DNA of 64,000 nucleotides, from positions 62,001 to 126,000 of the forward strand of contig JNEN01000804.1 of assembly GCA_000697355.1 (NCBI GenBank), read 5' to 3'. This DNA is from Syncephalastrum monosporum B8922. Taxonomy: Eukaryota > Mucoromycota > Mucoromycetes > Mucorales > Syncephalastraceae. The notes beneath the pieces were generated by a model, which was not told the origin of the DNA, searched no databases, and saw only the letters and a program-made list of their open reading frames with translations. The position numbers and the translations under genes were made by a program. Below are positions 33,805 through 44,504 of the stretch, piece by piece (within the stretch, counting starts at the first letter, position 1; every line of letters begins with the position of its first letter).

Positions 33805-35108
33805 ATGAGCCAAGAAGACAGCAAAGACGCCAATGGCGCTGCCTCGTCGGCACTGCCGCGCATGGCTCCTCTTCACATTCCTTTTGAACGACGTCTCCAA
33901 ACGGCTTCCGGTAATATTTGCTTCTCCGTTTTCTTCAACCTTGACACGACTCGCCTCTAGTACTCTGGTGGGGAATCGAACCCTCATTGGCACTGTGCAC
34001 ATTTATCTTCATGTGCACCATTCCACTTTTCTGGCCTTTTGCTATCGCTTACTTTATATGGATGCTCATGGATAAGTCTCCCCAGAGAGGTGGCCGTCGT
34101 ATCGATTGGGTGCGCCGTATTCCTTACTGGGACTATTTTGTGTCGTATTTCCCTGTGAGCATTGTCAAGGTAGGTTGTTCGGTTGCTGTGCAACACAACG
34201 GCGATGTTCTCCCAGTGCGCACGGACGATTGACAGGGTGGGAATTATTTCTGTAGGAGAAAGACCTTGACCCGAGTAGAAACTACATTTTCGGCTATCAC
34301 CCGCACGGTATCATTGCTGTCGGTGCGATTGCCACCTTTGCTTCTGAGGCAACGGGCTTTTCCGCCCAATTCCCAGGCATCAAACCCTCCCTTTTGACCC
34401 TGGGTACTAACTTTAAGATTCCCTTCCACCGCGATTATATCTTGGCACTCGGGATGTGCGACGTGTCGCGTTCCTCTTGCAAGGCGGTCCTCAAGTCGGG
34501 TCCAGGTCGATCGATCGCTATCGTGATTGGCGGCGCTGCCGAGTCCTTGAATGCCCGTCCGGGTACCATCGATTTGGTTCTCAAGAAGCGCCTGGGCTTT
34601 GTAAAAATCGCTGTCGAAACAGGATCCAGCCTTGTTCCTGTGCTCAACTTTGGTGAGAATGACCTTTACGAGCAAGTTGACAATAGTGACGGCTCTTGGT
34701 TGCGTTGGGGCCAAAAGAAGATTCAGCACATTGCCGGGTTCACCGTCCCGCTTTTCCACGGACGTGGCATTTTCAACTGTAAGTTAACTTTTATATGGTC
34801 ATAAGCACATTCTCATCCGTACTTGGAAAATAAAAAAAAAGATGATATGGGCTTGCTTCCTCACCGTCGGCCGATGCATGTTGTGTGTAAGTGAAACAGT
34901 AGTATGATGAGAAAGGCATGAAATCTCACAGAACGATCTTATAGTTGGTGAGCCGATTGACCCACCCTCCGATATGGCTGGTCTCGACAAGGACGAGGGG
35001 GTGAAAAACATGCATGACAAGTACATGATGAATCTTAAGGCGCTGTACAATAAGCATAAAGATACCTACGCGCCCAATAGGATTAAGGAATTAGAATTTG
35101 TCGAATAG
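33805..35108 (+). CDS. DGAT2: Diacylglycerol O-acyltransferase type 2 (DGAT2)
   Basis: 348 residues. Exons: 33805-33910, 33961-34169, 34256-34778, 34842-34886, 34945-35108. It shows the N-terminal MAPLHIPFERRLQTASVLWW of DGAT2A proteins from oleaginous Mortierella/Umbelopsis-like fungi, two adjacent membrane segments (about residues 45-75), the active-site YHPHGIIAVG, SLLTLTxNF-like LLTLGTNFKIPFHRDY, RSIAIVIGGAAESLNARPG, PLFHGRGIFN and the final RIKELEFVE. It makes triacylglycerol from diacylglycerol and acyl-CoA at the ER and lipid droplets. The 3' end is 72 bp from the stop of the convergent phosphatase gene. Confidence 0.95.
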
Positions 35109-35180
35109 ATTGGTATTCTAGATTTATACGCAGTTTCCAGTCCTTTATAATCCATCTATCACGGTGTAGTACATGGTATT

Positions 35181-36243
35181 CTATAAGGCGCACCGTTGCG
35201 ATCCAGCAAGCGCTTCAAGCATGGGAGCGTAGTCATTCCAGTAGGTCACGGGTACCTGCAACTTGTCTGCTGCTTGCGGGTCAGAGAGCAGCATGGCCGC
35301 GAGCCGCTTGTTCATGCGGACAAAGTACAAGTCAGACTTTTTCAGCCGGGTACCTGGGCAAAAGTCGTTCTATAGAAGCGCATGAGATGATGTCTCGCTG
35401 CATAGAGGATTACTGATATGTATGTACCTTTCCGTCACCCGAGTACATAATGCGGTTGAAAAGGTGCTGCTGTGCCATCAAGTATTGATCCAGCTCCTGA
35501 CCTGGTGAAGATACGTCAAGAATGCATAGTGTAGTAAAAAATATAGGGTTACCTTTGCAGATATTCACGGCACATGCATTCGAGCAACCATGAGGCGGGG
35601 CATCTGCAGGAATACGGCGTTGAACGCGTAGCCTGCCTTGGTTGTCGATATAGGAAGGATTCGTAATAATGGACGTGATATGATCATACAGCCCATGCGC
35701 CTACCCGTGAACCCGTGAGAAACGGGGTACGGTAGGGAAACCAGGTGTTATTACCTTGAGGATAGTTTTTATAAAATGATCGTTGGCGTCAGACAGGATG
35801 ACAATATCAGCGCTATTTGCCCTGAGAGTATTGAGAGTTTCACGGGCCATGGGGACCTGTACAGGTATGAGTCAACGGTAAGCGCAGAAAAAGAAAATCA
35901 TATGGCTGTGACACAAACCAAGGGTATACTTTGCAGCACAGCATCGATCTCTTCCAATGAATGGTTTTTTTGGATTTCAACGAGTGCTTGGTCCCTATAG
36001 GATCGGTTAAGATATGCACTGTAAGCAAGCATACAGCTGCACATACATGAAATCGGTCCACTGAGTTGCGGCTCTGGTCTGTTTCCATTCTGCGCTCAAG
36101 AACGCATTCAGGACAGTATCGTCGCTGTCTGCCTCAATTACGGTCCTATCCAAGCAAGCAATAAGGAAAAACCGAACACGAGCGTTCTCCGTATCCAAAG
36201 TGTACCAGTCAAAGTCAAAAACAGCGAGATCGCGAGAAGTCAT
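35181..36243 (-). CDS. HAD-superfamily phosphatase of the PHOSPHO1/2 type
   Basis: 238 residues, seven exons (36243-36206, 36145-36047, 35995-35929, 35856-35755, 35700-35553, 35501-35428, 35369-35181). Catalytic HAD motif I appears only after splicing: VFDFDWTVIEADSDD (DxDxT). Motif II is VILSDANDHF and motif III/IV YSGDGKNDFCPGTRL. The middle segment ITNPSYIDNQGRLRV followed by CSNACAVNICKG is typical of the PHOSPHO family (phosphocholine/phosphoethanolamine or pyridoxal phosphate phosphatases), usually cytosolic. The exact substrate cannot be decided. It shares a 217-bp divergent promoter region with the endonuclease III gene. Confidence 0.85.
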
Positions 36244-36460
36244 GAGGGAAGAAAGAAGGGTACAACAAAGGGAAAAGAGGGGGAGGAGAGGGAAGACGAA
36301 GAAGAGAGGGAGAAAAGGTGAATAACGTATTACGAAAGATGGCCCCGACCGGGTTTGAGTCACTTGCACGCAACGCTGTCAACGCCAGACAATTTGGCCC
36401 GCATAACGCACGTTTTGTTTCTTTTGGTTGGAAACCAAACCTTTGTTCATTTTGGAAACA
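36244..36460. promoter_or_regulatory. Compact divergent promoter between phosphatase and endonuclease III genes
   Basis: Only 217 bp separate the two start codons, so both promoters and leaders must share this segment. It is purine-rich on the plus strand near the phosphatase side. No TATA box is evident. Confidence 0.6.
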
Positions 36461-37843
36461 ATGCAGCGCAGAAGTGTACGACTTGCAGAGTCACACGCTG
36501 ACTCGATCGTCAAGAAGAGGCGTGTCAGTACTTCTCTTTCTCCTTCTCCCTCTCCTCCTCCGGCTCCAAAGAAAAAGCCTCTGCCGAAAGTAAAGAAGCC
36601 GAAAGTTGAATCGCCTCCTTTGACGCCCCAATCGTCTGATCCACCTGCGCAATGGAAAACTGTCTTCGATCTTATTCGGGAGTACCGGAAACACACGACC
36701 GCACCGGTGGATACGATGGGCTGTGAGCGCCTGGCAGAAGAGGACGTGCCCGATAAGGTATATTTAGCGTTATGATTCCTCTTTTGCCACTGAACCCTGC
36801 TTTCCCAAGGTGTTCCGGTTTCAGACACTGATCTCGCTTATGCTATCCTCACAAACAAAAGACACTGTCACCAGCGCAGCCGTCAAAACCTTGCAGAGCG
36901 AGTTGCCTGGTGGTCTGAACCTTGGCAGCATCCTTGCCGTTGACGAGCAGCAGCTCGATCGCTACATCAAGAGCGTCGGCTTTCACACGAAAAAGGCACA
37001 GTATGTCATACATTTGCTGTATTGCCTTACACGATCCACCTTTATCTTACTTTATTGTGACCACAGTTACATCAAGCAGGTCGCCGAAATCCTGCGCGAC
37101 GATTATGATGGTGACATACCCGACACGATCCAGGGCCTCGTCAAGCTACCCGGTGTTGGTATTACTTAGCTACGCTCAGCCCAATACATCATCTCACGAA
37201 ATACAATAGGCCCCAAGATGGTTTGTCCCACCAGGGCATAGCCTTGACGTGCTATCGAAGCCCACTCACATCAAATCTTCGTATTGTAATAGGGTTACCT
37301 TGCTCTTCAAATTGCCTGGAAAATGTATATTGAAATTATATGATGCTGCAATACCTACTTAACTACTCACCCTCTGCAGGAACGCCGGCATTGGCGTCGA
37401 CGTGCACGTCCATCGCATCAGCAATCGGCTAGGCTGGTGCACCACCGAAAACAAATTACCAGAAGATACGCGTATTGTAAGCATGTCTATGCAGCAGCTT
37501 TGGTCTCTTTACTCACCAGATACCTTGACAGCAACTGGAGTCTTGGCTCCCCAAGGAGCATTGGAGAGAGATCAACCCTTTGCTGGTTGGCTTCGGCCAG
37601 GTAACATGTCTACCGCGAGGTCCCAAATGCGGTGAGTGCCCTGTGCGCGATTATTGTCCGTCTGCAGCTGTGACGGTCAAGAAGCGAAAGACAGTTGTCA
37701 AAAAGGAAGTGGTCCAAGATAACGAGGTCAAGACGATCACGGTCAAGGAAGAAGAAGAGGAAAGAGATACCAAGTTTTTAGGCAATCATGAGCCGCAGTT
37801 GGCTGATGCAATGGAGACAAAGAAGGAGCCCTTGGACTGGTAA
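36461..37843 (+). CDS. NTH1: Endonuclease III homologue (bifunctional DNA glycosylase/AP lyase)
   Basis: 343 residues. Exons: 36461-36757, 36810-37000, 37067-37158, 37210-37220, 37293-37324, 37380-37476, 37532-37843. It removes oxidised pyrimidines and nicks abasic sites in base excision repair, in nucleus and mitochondria. Marks: [15 protein letters not shown], the helix-hairpin-helix [15 protein letters not shown] with the catalytic Lys, [15 protein letters not shown] with the catalytic Asp, and the 4Fe-4S site C-x6-C-x2-C-x5-C in [19 protein letters not shown]. The N-terminus is basic and Pro-rich (nuclear-localisation-like), and a Lys/Glu-rich tail of about 55 residues follows the cluster. 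An 11-nt exon encodes part of the HhH loop. Confidence 0.93.
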
Positions 37844-38026
37844 TTGAGGCATCTGCTTTAACTATCCGTGCTCTCTCTTGTTTGTACAGAACCTAGAAGA
37901 ATAAGACAGCAAATAAAATTGTTGCGCATGACGTTACAATTGCGCTAAAGCGACCACAACACCCGAACCTGGTCGCCGCACACAGACGCGCGTCTTGCTT
38001 TTCTCTTCCAGTCCAAAACACGAGTC

Positions 38027-38956
38027 ATGACACTTCACCAAACTATTATACGGACCGTCACTGCTGGACTTCAGTCAAAAGGTATACTCCAAAAAGACGA
38101 CAAGATTGCCAAGGTGCGCAATATTGGCGGCGGCGACGTGAGCGACGCGTTTCTATGTGGGACTGAAGCCGGCAAGGAGATCTTTGTCAAGGTTTGTACG
38201 CCATCACACGCACTCAATCTGCAAGAGATTGTTACCATGTTTGAGGCCGAAGCCAAGGGCTTGAAAGCCATGCACGACACACACACGATCCGTGTACCTA
38301 CACCATATAGCTATGGTGCGCTCGACGACGAGCAGGGCGGGTACCTTGCGATGGAGTACATTGAGTTTGGTAGTAAATATGGAGGAGGCAACGTGCAAGA
38401 AAAGCTAGGCGAGCAGCTGGCGGATATGCATTTGGCGGACACGGGCGAGCGGCGGTTTGGATTTGTGGTCAACAATACCATTGGCAGCACCCCCCAAGAT
38501 AACACCTGGACGGATGATTGGCCGTCGCTGTGGCGCCGACGACTTGGTTATCAGCTGGAGTTGGCCACGCGCGGCGGGAAACATGCTGAACTCGGTCGTC
38601 TGGGCAGTCAAATCCTGGATAACCTAGAAACGTATTTTGAAGGCCTGGCCATCCGGCCCAGTCTATTGCATGGCGACCTTTGGTCAGGCAACTGGTCGAT
38701 GGATTCAGACGGAAACCCGGTGATTTTGGATCCAGCCACATATTATGGCCACCACGAAGCTGATCTCGGCATCACAAAACTGTTTGGTGGCTTCAGTTCT
38801 GAATTTTATTCGGCCTACCACGCCAAGATCCCCAAAGCGCCTGGTTTCGAAAAGCGCTTGAGTATGTATGCTGCCTACCACGCCATCAATCATCTCAACA
38901 TGTTTGGCTCCTCATATCTCAGCACATCCATGTCTCTCCTGCGTGGTGCATTATGA
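38027..38956 (+). CDS. Fructosamine/ketosamine-3-kinase family protein
   Basis: Intronless, 309 residues, the usual family length. Visible motifs: the nucleotide-binding region VRNIGGGDVSDAFLC, EIFVKV, the catalytic loop LLHGDLWSGNWSMDSDG and the metal-binding VILDPATYYGHHEADLG, plus the FGGF segment after it, all in the order found in FN3K and its bacterial relatives. These enzymes phosphorylate the C3 hydroxyl of sugar adducts on proteins and so reverse early glycation. Its lack of introns beside intron-rich neighbours is notable, but the family is widespread in fungi. The start is the only ATG that precedes the family N-terminus. Confidence 0.9.
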   Translation: MTLHQTIIRTVTAGLQSKGILQKDDKIAKVRNIGGGDVSDAFLCGTEAGKEIFVKVCTPSHALNLQEIVTMFEAEAKGLKAMHDTHTIRVPTPYSYGALDDEQGGYLAMEYIEFGSKYGGGNVQEKLGEQLADMHLADTGERRFGFVVNNTIGSTPQDNTWTDDWPSLWRRRLGYQLELATRGGKHAELGRLGSQILDNLETYFEGLAIRPSLLHGDLWSGNWSMDSDGNPVILDPATYYGHHEADLGITKLFGGFSSEFYSAYHAKIPKAPGFEKRLSMYAAYHAINHLNMFGSSYLSTSMSLLRGAL

Positions 38957-39304
38957 CTCTCGTCTTGAGCACATACAAATACAGACTTGTTAACAAAGCT
39001 CCTTCATCAATACGAGATACAAAGAGATGTCTTTCATTTGCATTATGCCACGCGATAGTGTAAAGCAACTTCGATTGGTTTGCAAAGCGGCACAAAAAGT
39101 ATGAACTGATGGGACGCTGATGGTGCGATGCGGGTAAGTTCCGTTTTGAGATGTGCGCGTGTTGGGGTGACGCGGTAGAATGTTTTTAGAGATCCGCTTG
39201 TTATAGCTGCCGAGCGAGAATTTTACCCGACTTGCGGCAAAAGCAGGATTATTTTGCTCTTTCTCTTTCTTTGTATATTTTCATAGAGACAGTATAGAAT
39301 CATC
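38957..39304. other. Intergenic region upstream of phosphoglycerate mutase (348 bp)
   Basis: Contains the promoter and leader of a probably highly expressed gene, with a CT-rich stretch (about 39250-39275) just before the ATG. No other feature. Confidence 0.5.
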
Positions 39305-41000
39305 ATGCCTGGTGGAGGACAAATGCCAAAGACCCAACAGTCTCCCAAGGAGAAGGTCTGCCTGATCTGTATCGATGGCTGGGGTGTCTCTCCTGAGGAG
39401 AACCCCAAGGGTGACGCCATCCGCAACGCCGAGACGCCTGTCATGGACAGCCTTGAGAAGAAGTACCCTTACACCAACATTGCTGCCCACGGTCTGAGCG
39501 TTGGTCTTCCCGATGGCTTGATGGGTAACTCGGAAGTCGGCCACTTGAACATTGGTGCCGGTCGCGTCGTGTATCAGGTATGTTTGTCACGGAAGGGCGT
39601 AGAAAGGCGGCGGGAGTGACTGTGTATGAGCGCGTCATAGCTTTAGCATTTTTTCTATATTCGCGCGTGAAATCAGGTGCTGACATCGGCGTTTTCGGAT
39701 CATATAGGACATTGTCCGTATCGACTTGGCTGCCAAGGAGAAGAAGTTTGGCCAGATCGAGAACATCAAGGGCGCCTTTGAGCGTGCCAAGGCCACCAAC
39801 GGCCGCCTGCACTTCCTCGGCCTGGTCTCGGACGGTGGTGTCCACTCGCACATTGAGCATTTGATCTGCCTCCTGGAGGCGGCCAAGGCCGCCGAGGTCC
39901 CCGAGGTCTACATTCACTTCTTTGGTGACGGTCGTGACACGTCGCCCAAGTCGGCCACCAAGTACTTGAAGCAGCTGGAGGATGCCTTGAACAAGCTTTC
40001 CTTTGGTAAGCTCGCCACCATCGTGGGTCGCTACTACGCCATGGACCGTGACAAGCGCTGGGAGCGTGTCCAGATCGCCTTTGATGCGTTGACGGATGCC
40101 AGCAAGGGTGAGAAGGCCACTGATGCCATCAAGAAGGTCGAGGAGCGTTACGAGGCCGGCGAGACCGACGAGTTCTTGAAGCCGATCATCCTCGCCGATG
40201 AGGGCCGTGTCCAGGACAACGACACCCTCTTCTTCTTCAACTTCCGTTCGGACCGCATGCGCGAGATCAACCAGGCCTTTGGCATCGCGCCCTGCCCCTT
40301 CGACAGCAAGGTACCCGCCAACCTGGAGATCTTTGACATGACCCAGTACAAGAGCGACTTCCCCTTCAAGGTCGCCTTCCCTGCCCAGACCATGGACAAC
40401 GTCCTTGCCGAATGGCTCTCCAAGAACGGTATTCCTCAGATGCACATTGCCGAGACGGAGAAGTACGCCCACGTCACCTTCTTCTTCAACGGCGGTACCG
40501 AGGCTCAGTTTGACAAGGAAGAGCGCGGCCTGGTACCCTCGCCCAAGGTGGCGACGTATGACCTCCAGCCCAGCATGAGCGCCCAGGGCGTGGCCGACAA
40601 GGTCGCTGAGGAGATTGCCACGGGCAAGTATCCCTTTGTCATGTGCAACTTTGCCCCGCCCGACATGGTTGGCCACACTGGCAAGTACGAGGCTGCGATT
40701 AAGGGTGTCGAGGCCACCGACAAGGGTATCGGCACCATCTACGAGGCTTGCAAGAAGCACGGCTACACGCTCTTCGTCACCGCCGACCACGGTAACGCCG
40801 AAAAGATGCTCTCCGATGACTTCTCGACCCCCCACACGGCCCACACCTGCTCCCCCGTGCCTTTCGTCATGACTTCTGAGAAGTACAAGTACGTCAAGGA
40901 CCCTAAGGCTGCCCTTTGCGACGTGGCTCCCACCATCCTTCGCGTGATGGGTCTGGACGTCCCCGAGGAGATGACCGGACACTCCATTCTGCAGGAGTAA
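39305..41000 (+). CDS. gpmI: 2,3-bisphosphoglycerate-independent phosphoglycerate mutase
   Basis: 521 residues, two exons (39305-39577, 39708-41000). It interconverts 3- and 2-phosphoglycerate in glycolysis using two Mn2+ ions and a phosphoserine. Marks: ICIDGWGVS, the catalytic serine loop LMGNSEVGHLNIGAGR, SDGGVHSHIEHL, HFFGDGRDTSP, GRYYAMDRDKRWERV, FNFRSDRMREI, FAPPDMVGHTG and TADHGNAEKM. Codon use is strongly biased to C-ending codons, unlike most neighbours, as expected for an abundant glycolytic enzyme; this bias also opens a spurious 513-codon frame on the opposite strand. Dikarya such as yeast use the unrelated cofactor-dependent form, whereas filamentous fungi often have this one. 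Confidence 0.97.
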
Positions 41001-41184
41001 GAGAATTACAAGTCGTATTGCAATTTTTTCCTCTTAGATAGTTGAAGTGTACAGTTTCGTGTTGCGTGGTAGTTTTGTAGTTGACGTACTTTTATTTTTT
41101 CTCCCGTATGTGTAAAAGAGACGATTGATTTTGTTTAAAAAAAAGCACAGCAGCGATAAGAGTGATGATTTTATTTTTTCGAAT

Positions 41185-42686
41185 TTATGAGGCCATGTAG
41201 GAGTTGACGTCAACGTCTTCAGGCATCTCGGTGATGTTGACCTCGAAGCGGCTCTGGACATCGTTCAGGACTTCAGTGTCCTTCTCGTTGGAGATGAACG
41301 AGATACCCAGACCCTTCGTACCGAAACGACCGGCACGGCCAACACGGTGGAGGTACGTGTCCGCACTGTCGGGCATGTCGTAGTTGATAACAATATTGAC
41401 GCGCTCAATATCGATACCACGGCCAAAGATGTCGGTGGCCACCATAATACGCTTCTCGAAATCCTTGAAAGACTTGTAGCGCTTAATACGCTCGTCTTGG
41501 CTCATCTGGGAGTGGATGCAAACACTGGGGAAGTTGCAGCCGGACAGGATACGGTTGAGCTCGTTGGCGCGCGGTACGGATCGGACAAAAATGCAGACCT
41601 GGTTGAACTCCATGCTGTCAAGCATGTCATTCAGCTTTCGGTTCTTTTCCCGTTCATCCAGCTTGATGAAGAACTGCTGGAGACCGTGCAGAGTCAGCTT
41701 GGCCTCATCGTCAACGTAGATCTCGAGAGGGTTCTGCATGAACTTCTTGCAGATAGGACGCATTTCACCTGTGCAAATAGTAAGTATCAAACCTATATTT
41801 TGGACGGTATATTACGTACTCTTGAGCGTAGCGGTGAACATCATCACCTGCTTGTGGTGGGGAGTGGAGCGGAAGATGTCTTGGACATCGCGGCGCATAT
41901 CTAGATGTGAAGTTGTGAGCAATGCATCTGTGTCGTGGGTTCTTCTGGTCATACCGAGTTGCTCAAGCATCTTATCACACTCGTCGAGGACAAAGTGCTT
42001 GACATTGTTCAGCTTGAGGTATTTGTCGCGGACAAGACCCCAGACACGGCCAGGGGTACCGACGAGAATGTGGGGGCACTTCTTTTTGTCACGGAGGATC
42101 TCGATATCCTTGGAAGTAGGGACACCACCGTAGAAGACCTCAGTCCGGATGTCAGGAATGTATTTGCTAAAGCGGTTGTACTCGTTACGGATCTGGTAGG
42201 CGAGCTCACGGGTGTGGCAGAGAACAACAACAGAAACCTCGCCATCGACAGGTTCAATCTGTTGCAGCGTAGCAAGCACGAAGACGGCGGTCTTGCCCAT
42301 ACCCGACTTGGCCTGGCAGATGACATCCATACCGAGGATGGATTGCGGGATGCACTCCTGTTGGACTGGGTACAAAGGCCGAGGGTATGAGTACAGCTAG
42401 TACGAGAGAACATTGATGCAATATATGGGGGTATATTACCTTCGGAGGGATGCTCGAAACCGCAGTCGACGATGCTTCTCAGGAGCTCAGGCTTCAGCAG
42501 GAAATCACGGAAACCGGTTGAGCTGATACCGACGTAGGAACCCTTCTTGTCCTTCTTGTCGTCGTCGTCGGCTTCATCCTTGCCGTTGGCACCCTCGTCC
42601 TTGGAAGGAGCGGTCTCTTGCTGGATGGTCTGCTCATCTTCCTCCTCGTAGTCGATCAAGTCGTCGGCGTGTTCAGCAGCGGACAT
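41185..42686 (-). CDS. SUB2: DEAD-box RNA helicase Sub2/UAP56 (splicing and mRNA export)
   Basis: 440 residues, four exons (42686-42440, 42365-41955, 41900-41820, 41768-41185). Acidic N-terminus, then the Q-motif region [20 protein letters not shown] and [10 protein letters not shown], Walker A AKSGMGKT, the family-specific DECD box (VLDECDKML), FTATL, and the C-terminal RecA domain with [26 protein letters not shown] and [13 protein letters not shown]. The DECD rather than DEAD box identifies Sub2/UAP56. It acts in early spliceosome assembly and, with THO, in loading the export adaptor onto mRNA in the nucleus. It converges with phosphoglycerate mutase (184 bp). Confidence 0.97.
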
Positions 42687-44504
42687 GTTTGATTGTGTAT
42701 AGAACTGGTGGGACGCGACCGGAAGAGAGCAGAGAAGGAGGAGAGTTGATTTTAGTACGCGGTCAAGACGAAGACAGGGATAGAGAGAGGCAGAAAGAGA
42801 AAGAGAGGGTATGTGCAGTGGATGAAAGAGGGCTGCTGGGGGCGTATGTGCTCGCGTTATGGTGAACGTCTTCCCCTCCTCGTTGGTCAATCGTGTGTTT
42901 CCCCCAATGTATGCATCACGCATAACTTCAGCGCAAGCAAAAGCAAGCACCCTCCCCGAAAGCAAGATCGGTCAGCGCGTTGCAAGCCAAGGTCGCCGGC
43001 GGGGCCGCAAGGACAAAAGAAATCAGGACGATCCTCTTTCTTTCTTTCTTTCTTTCTTCCATTGCTGGGAAGGCCGATCTGAGGACAACTTCTTGAACTG
43101 ATGCAGTGCCACACAAAAAAAGAAAAGAAAGACCCAATGTCCCTTTGGCTGCTCTAATCAGGCAAATCGGAGACCAGATGATATCTTGATGACCATCTTG
43201 CAGGCGTTCATTCGAGAGAGATGAGCGGCTGGGAGGGCACCAACAGCAAAAGACAATGCCGCAGCAGCAGGGACGAATGACAACGGAAGGGGTGGGAAGA
43301 AAAAACGCCGGCAGCTCCCCCAGACTTGAAAGAGGTGGACATTTACCTTTCGGAAGGACGGAGAGAGGTATGTACAGGAAAACGGTAAAATAAGAGAGAG
43401 TGTGGTCCTCTCAAATGAGTCTGTATGGGATTGTTTACGTGTCGCCTCTCTTCTGGCCTCTTGACCGTCACACTGGGTAGCCAATGGCAGTCTCGCAATA
43501 TGAGTCCGGGGGCTTAGCGCGTCTGCATCTGCTGTCTGCTATGACAGCCCCCTAAAACAAACTAATTCGATACACATCCATTTTTTCTACTTTTCACTCC
43601 CTGATATCGTTTGTGCGCTTACTATTGAAAGCCATGTGTTTGCGAATCGTAAGCACTGATGACTACTTTATGCGGAGCATGAGCCTTTATTGCGCTTCTT
43701 TAAAATTGCATTCAGTCCGTGCCACCATGACAACTCAAAAGAATATAAAGCACGCTGTTATGCTATACGCTGTAGTGCGAATGACTATGCAGATTGCGGA
43801 AAATGAGTTTGATGTGATGCTTTCAAATCGAGCCATGATCCATCTTGAAGCATGATACGTGAAAAATCCTGATGGGAATTTAAAAGATACCGTTACTTCT
43901 TTAAGACTTGCAGAGGGTATTCAAGTTTGCAAACCTTATTTTATCGTTCTAGAGTCTCTTACTACGAGACATGCTCGCCTCCCAATACAGACTTCTTTCA
44001 GTGGTGATACACTGCGTCTAGTGGGTTCCATAGCCAGTACACCAGTGGCAACGCGCTGCAGGCATGTTCCAAAACGGAGCCAATCAATGTTACACATCCT
44101 GTATTGTTTGAAATCCTAATTTTTAGGATCATTCATGCGTTCGTCTTAAAGACAAACTACTCTTGCTATATGAGCCATGCTCCTGGTCCGTATGTGCAGA
44201 GCATAGTGCAGAAGAACTTTAGCAGGGCTTCTATCTTTGAAAGCAAGGACAACTCTGGTATAATCGAGAAGAAACTCTTATTGAGTTGGACTTTGTGACG
44301 TCATATGTGTAGAGCGTAGTGAGTGGTCAAGATTCGTGCGTTTGCTTCTCTCTTGAGACAGACACACACATACGCACACTTTGCCTCACTTGAACTAATA
44401 TCACGCTCACATACACATATACTCACATTCTGTTGATCGCTTCTTGAGATTCCGCCCGTGTGTCGTTCTATAATCACCATACGCACCCCTTTTGTCTCTT
44501 TCTT
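42687..44504. other. Intergenic region (1.8 kb)
   Basis: Divergent promoters of SUB2 and the Rua1-domain gene. The SUB2-proximal part is purine/pyrimidine-rich with a CTTT repeat (43039-43058). A 507-bp frame (43613-44119) broken by a single TGA is noted in findings. No supported gene. Confidence 0.5.

Noticed and set aside
33964..34036. Minus-strand sequence resembling a tRNA T-arm (GGTTCGATTCCCC)
   Set aside because: It lies in a DGAT2 exon, the stems do not close into a cloverleaf, and no matching acceptor or anticodon arm is present.
36144..36207. Apparently damaged HAD motif (DFDWYTLD) in the phosphatase
   Set aside because: Reading through an intron causes it; splicing 36206 to 36145 yields the intact DFDWT motif.
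39441..40982. A 513-codon open frame antisense to phosphoglycerate mutase
   Set aside because: It is a by-product of the C-ending codon bias of the sense gene; the translation is a Leu/Val/Gly-rich shadow without domain features, and the sense protein is unmistakable.
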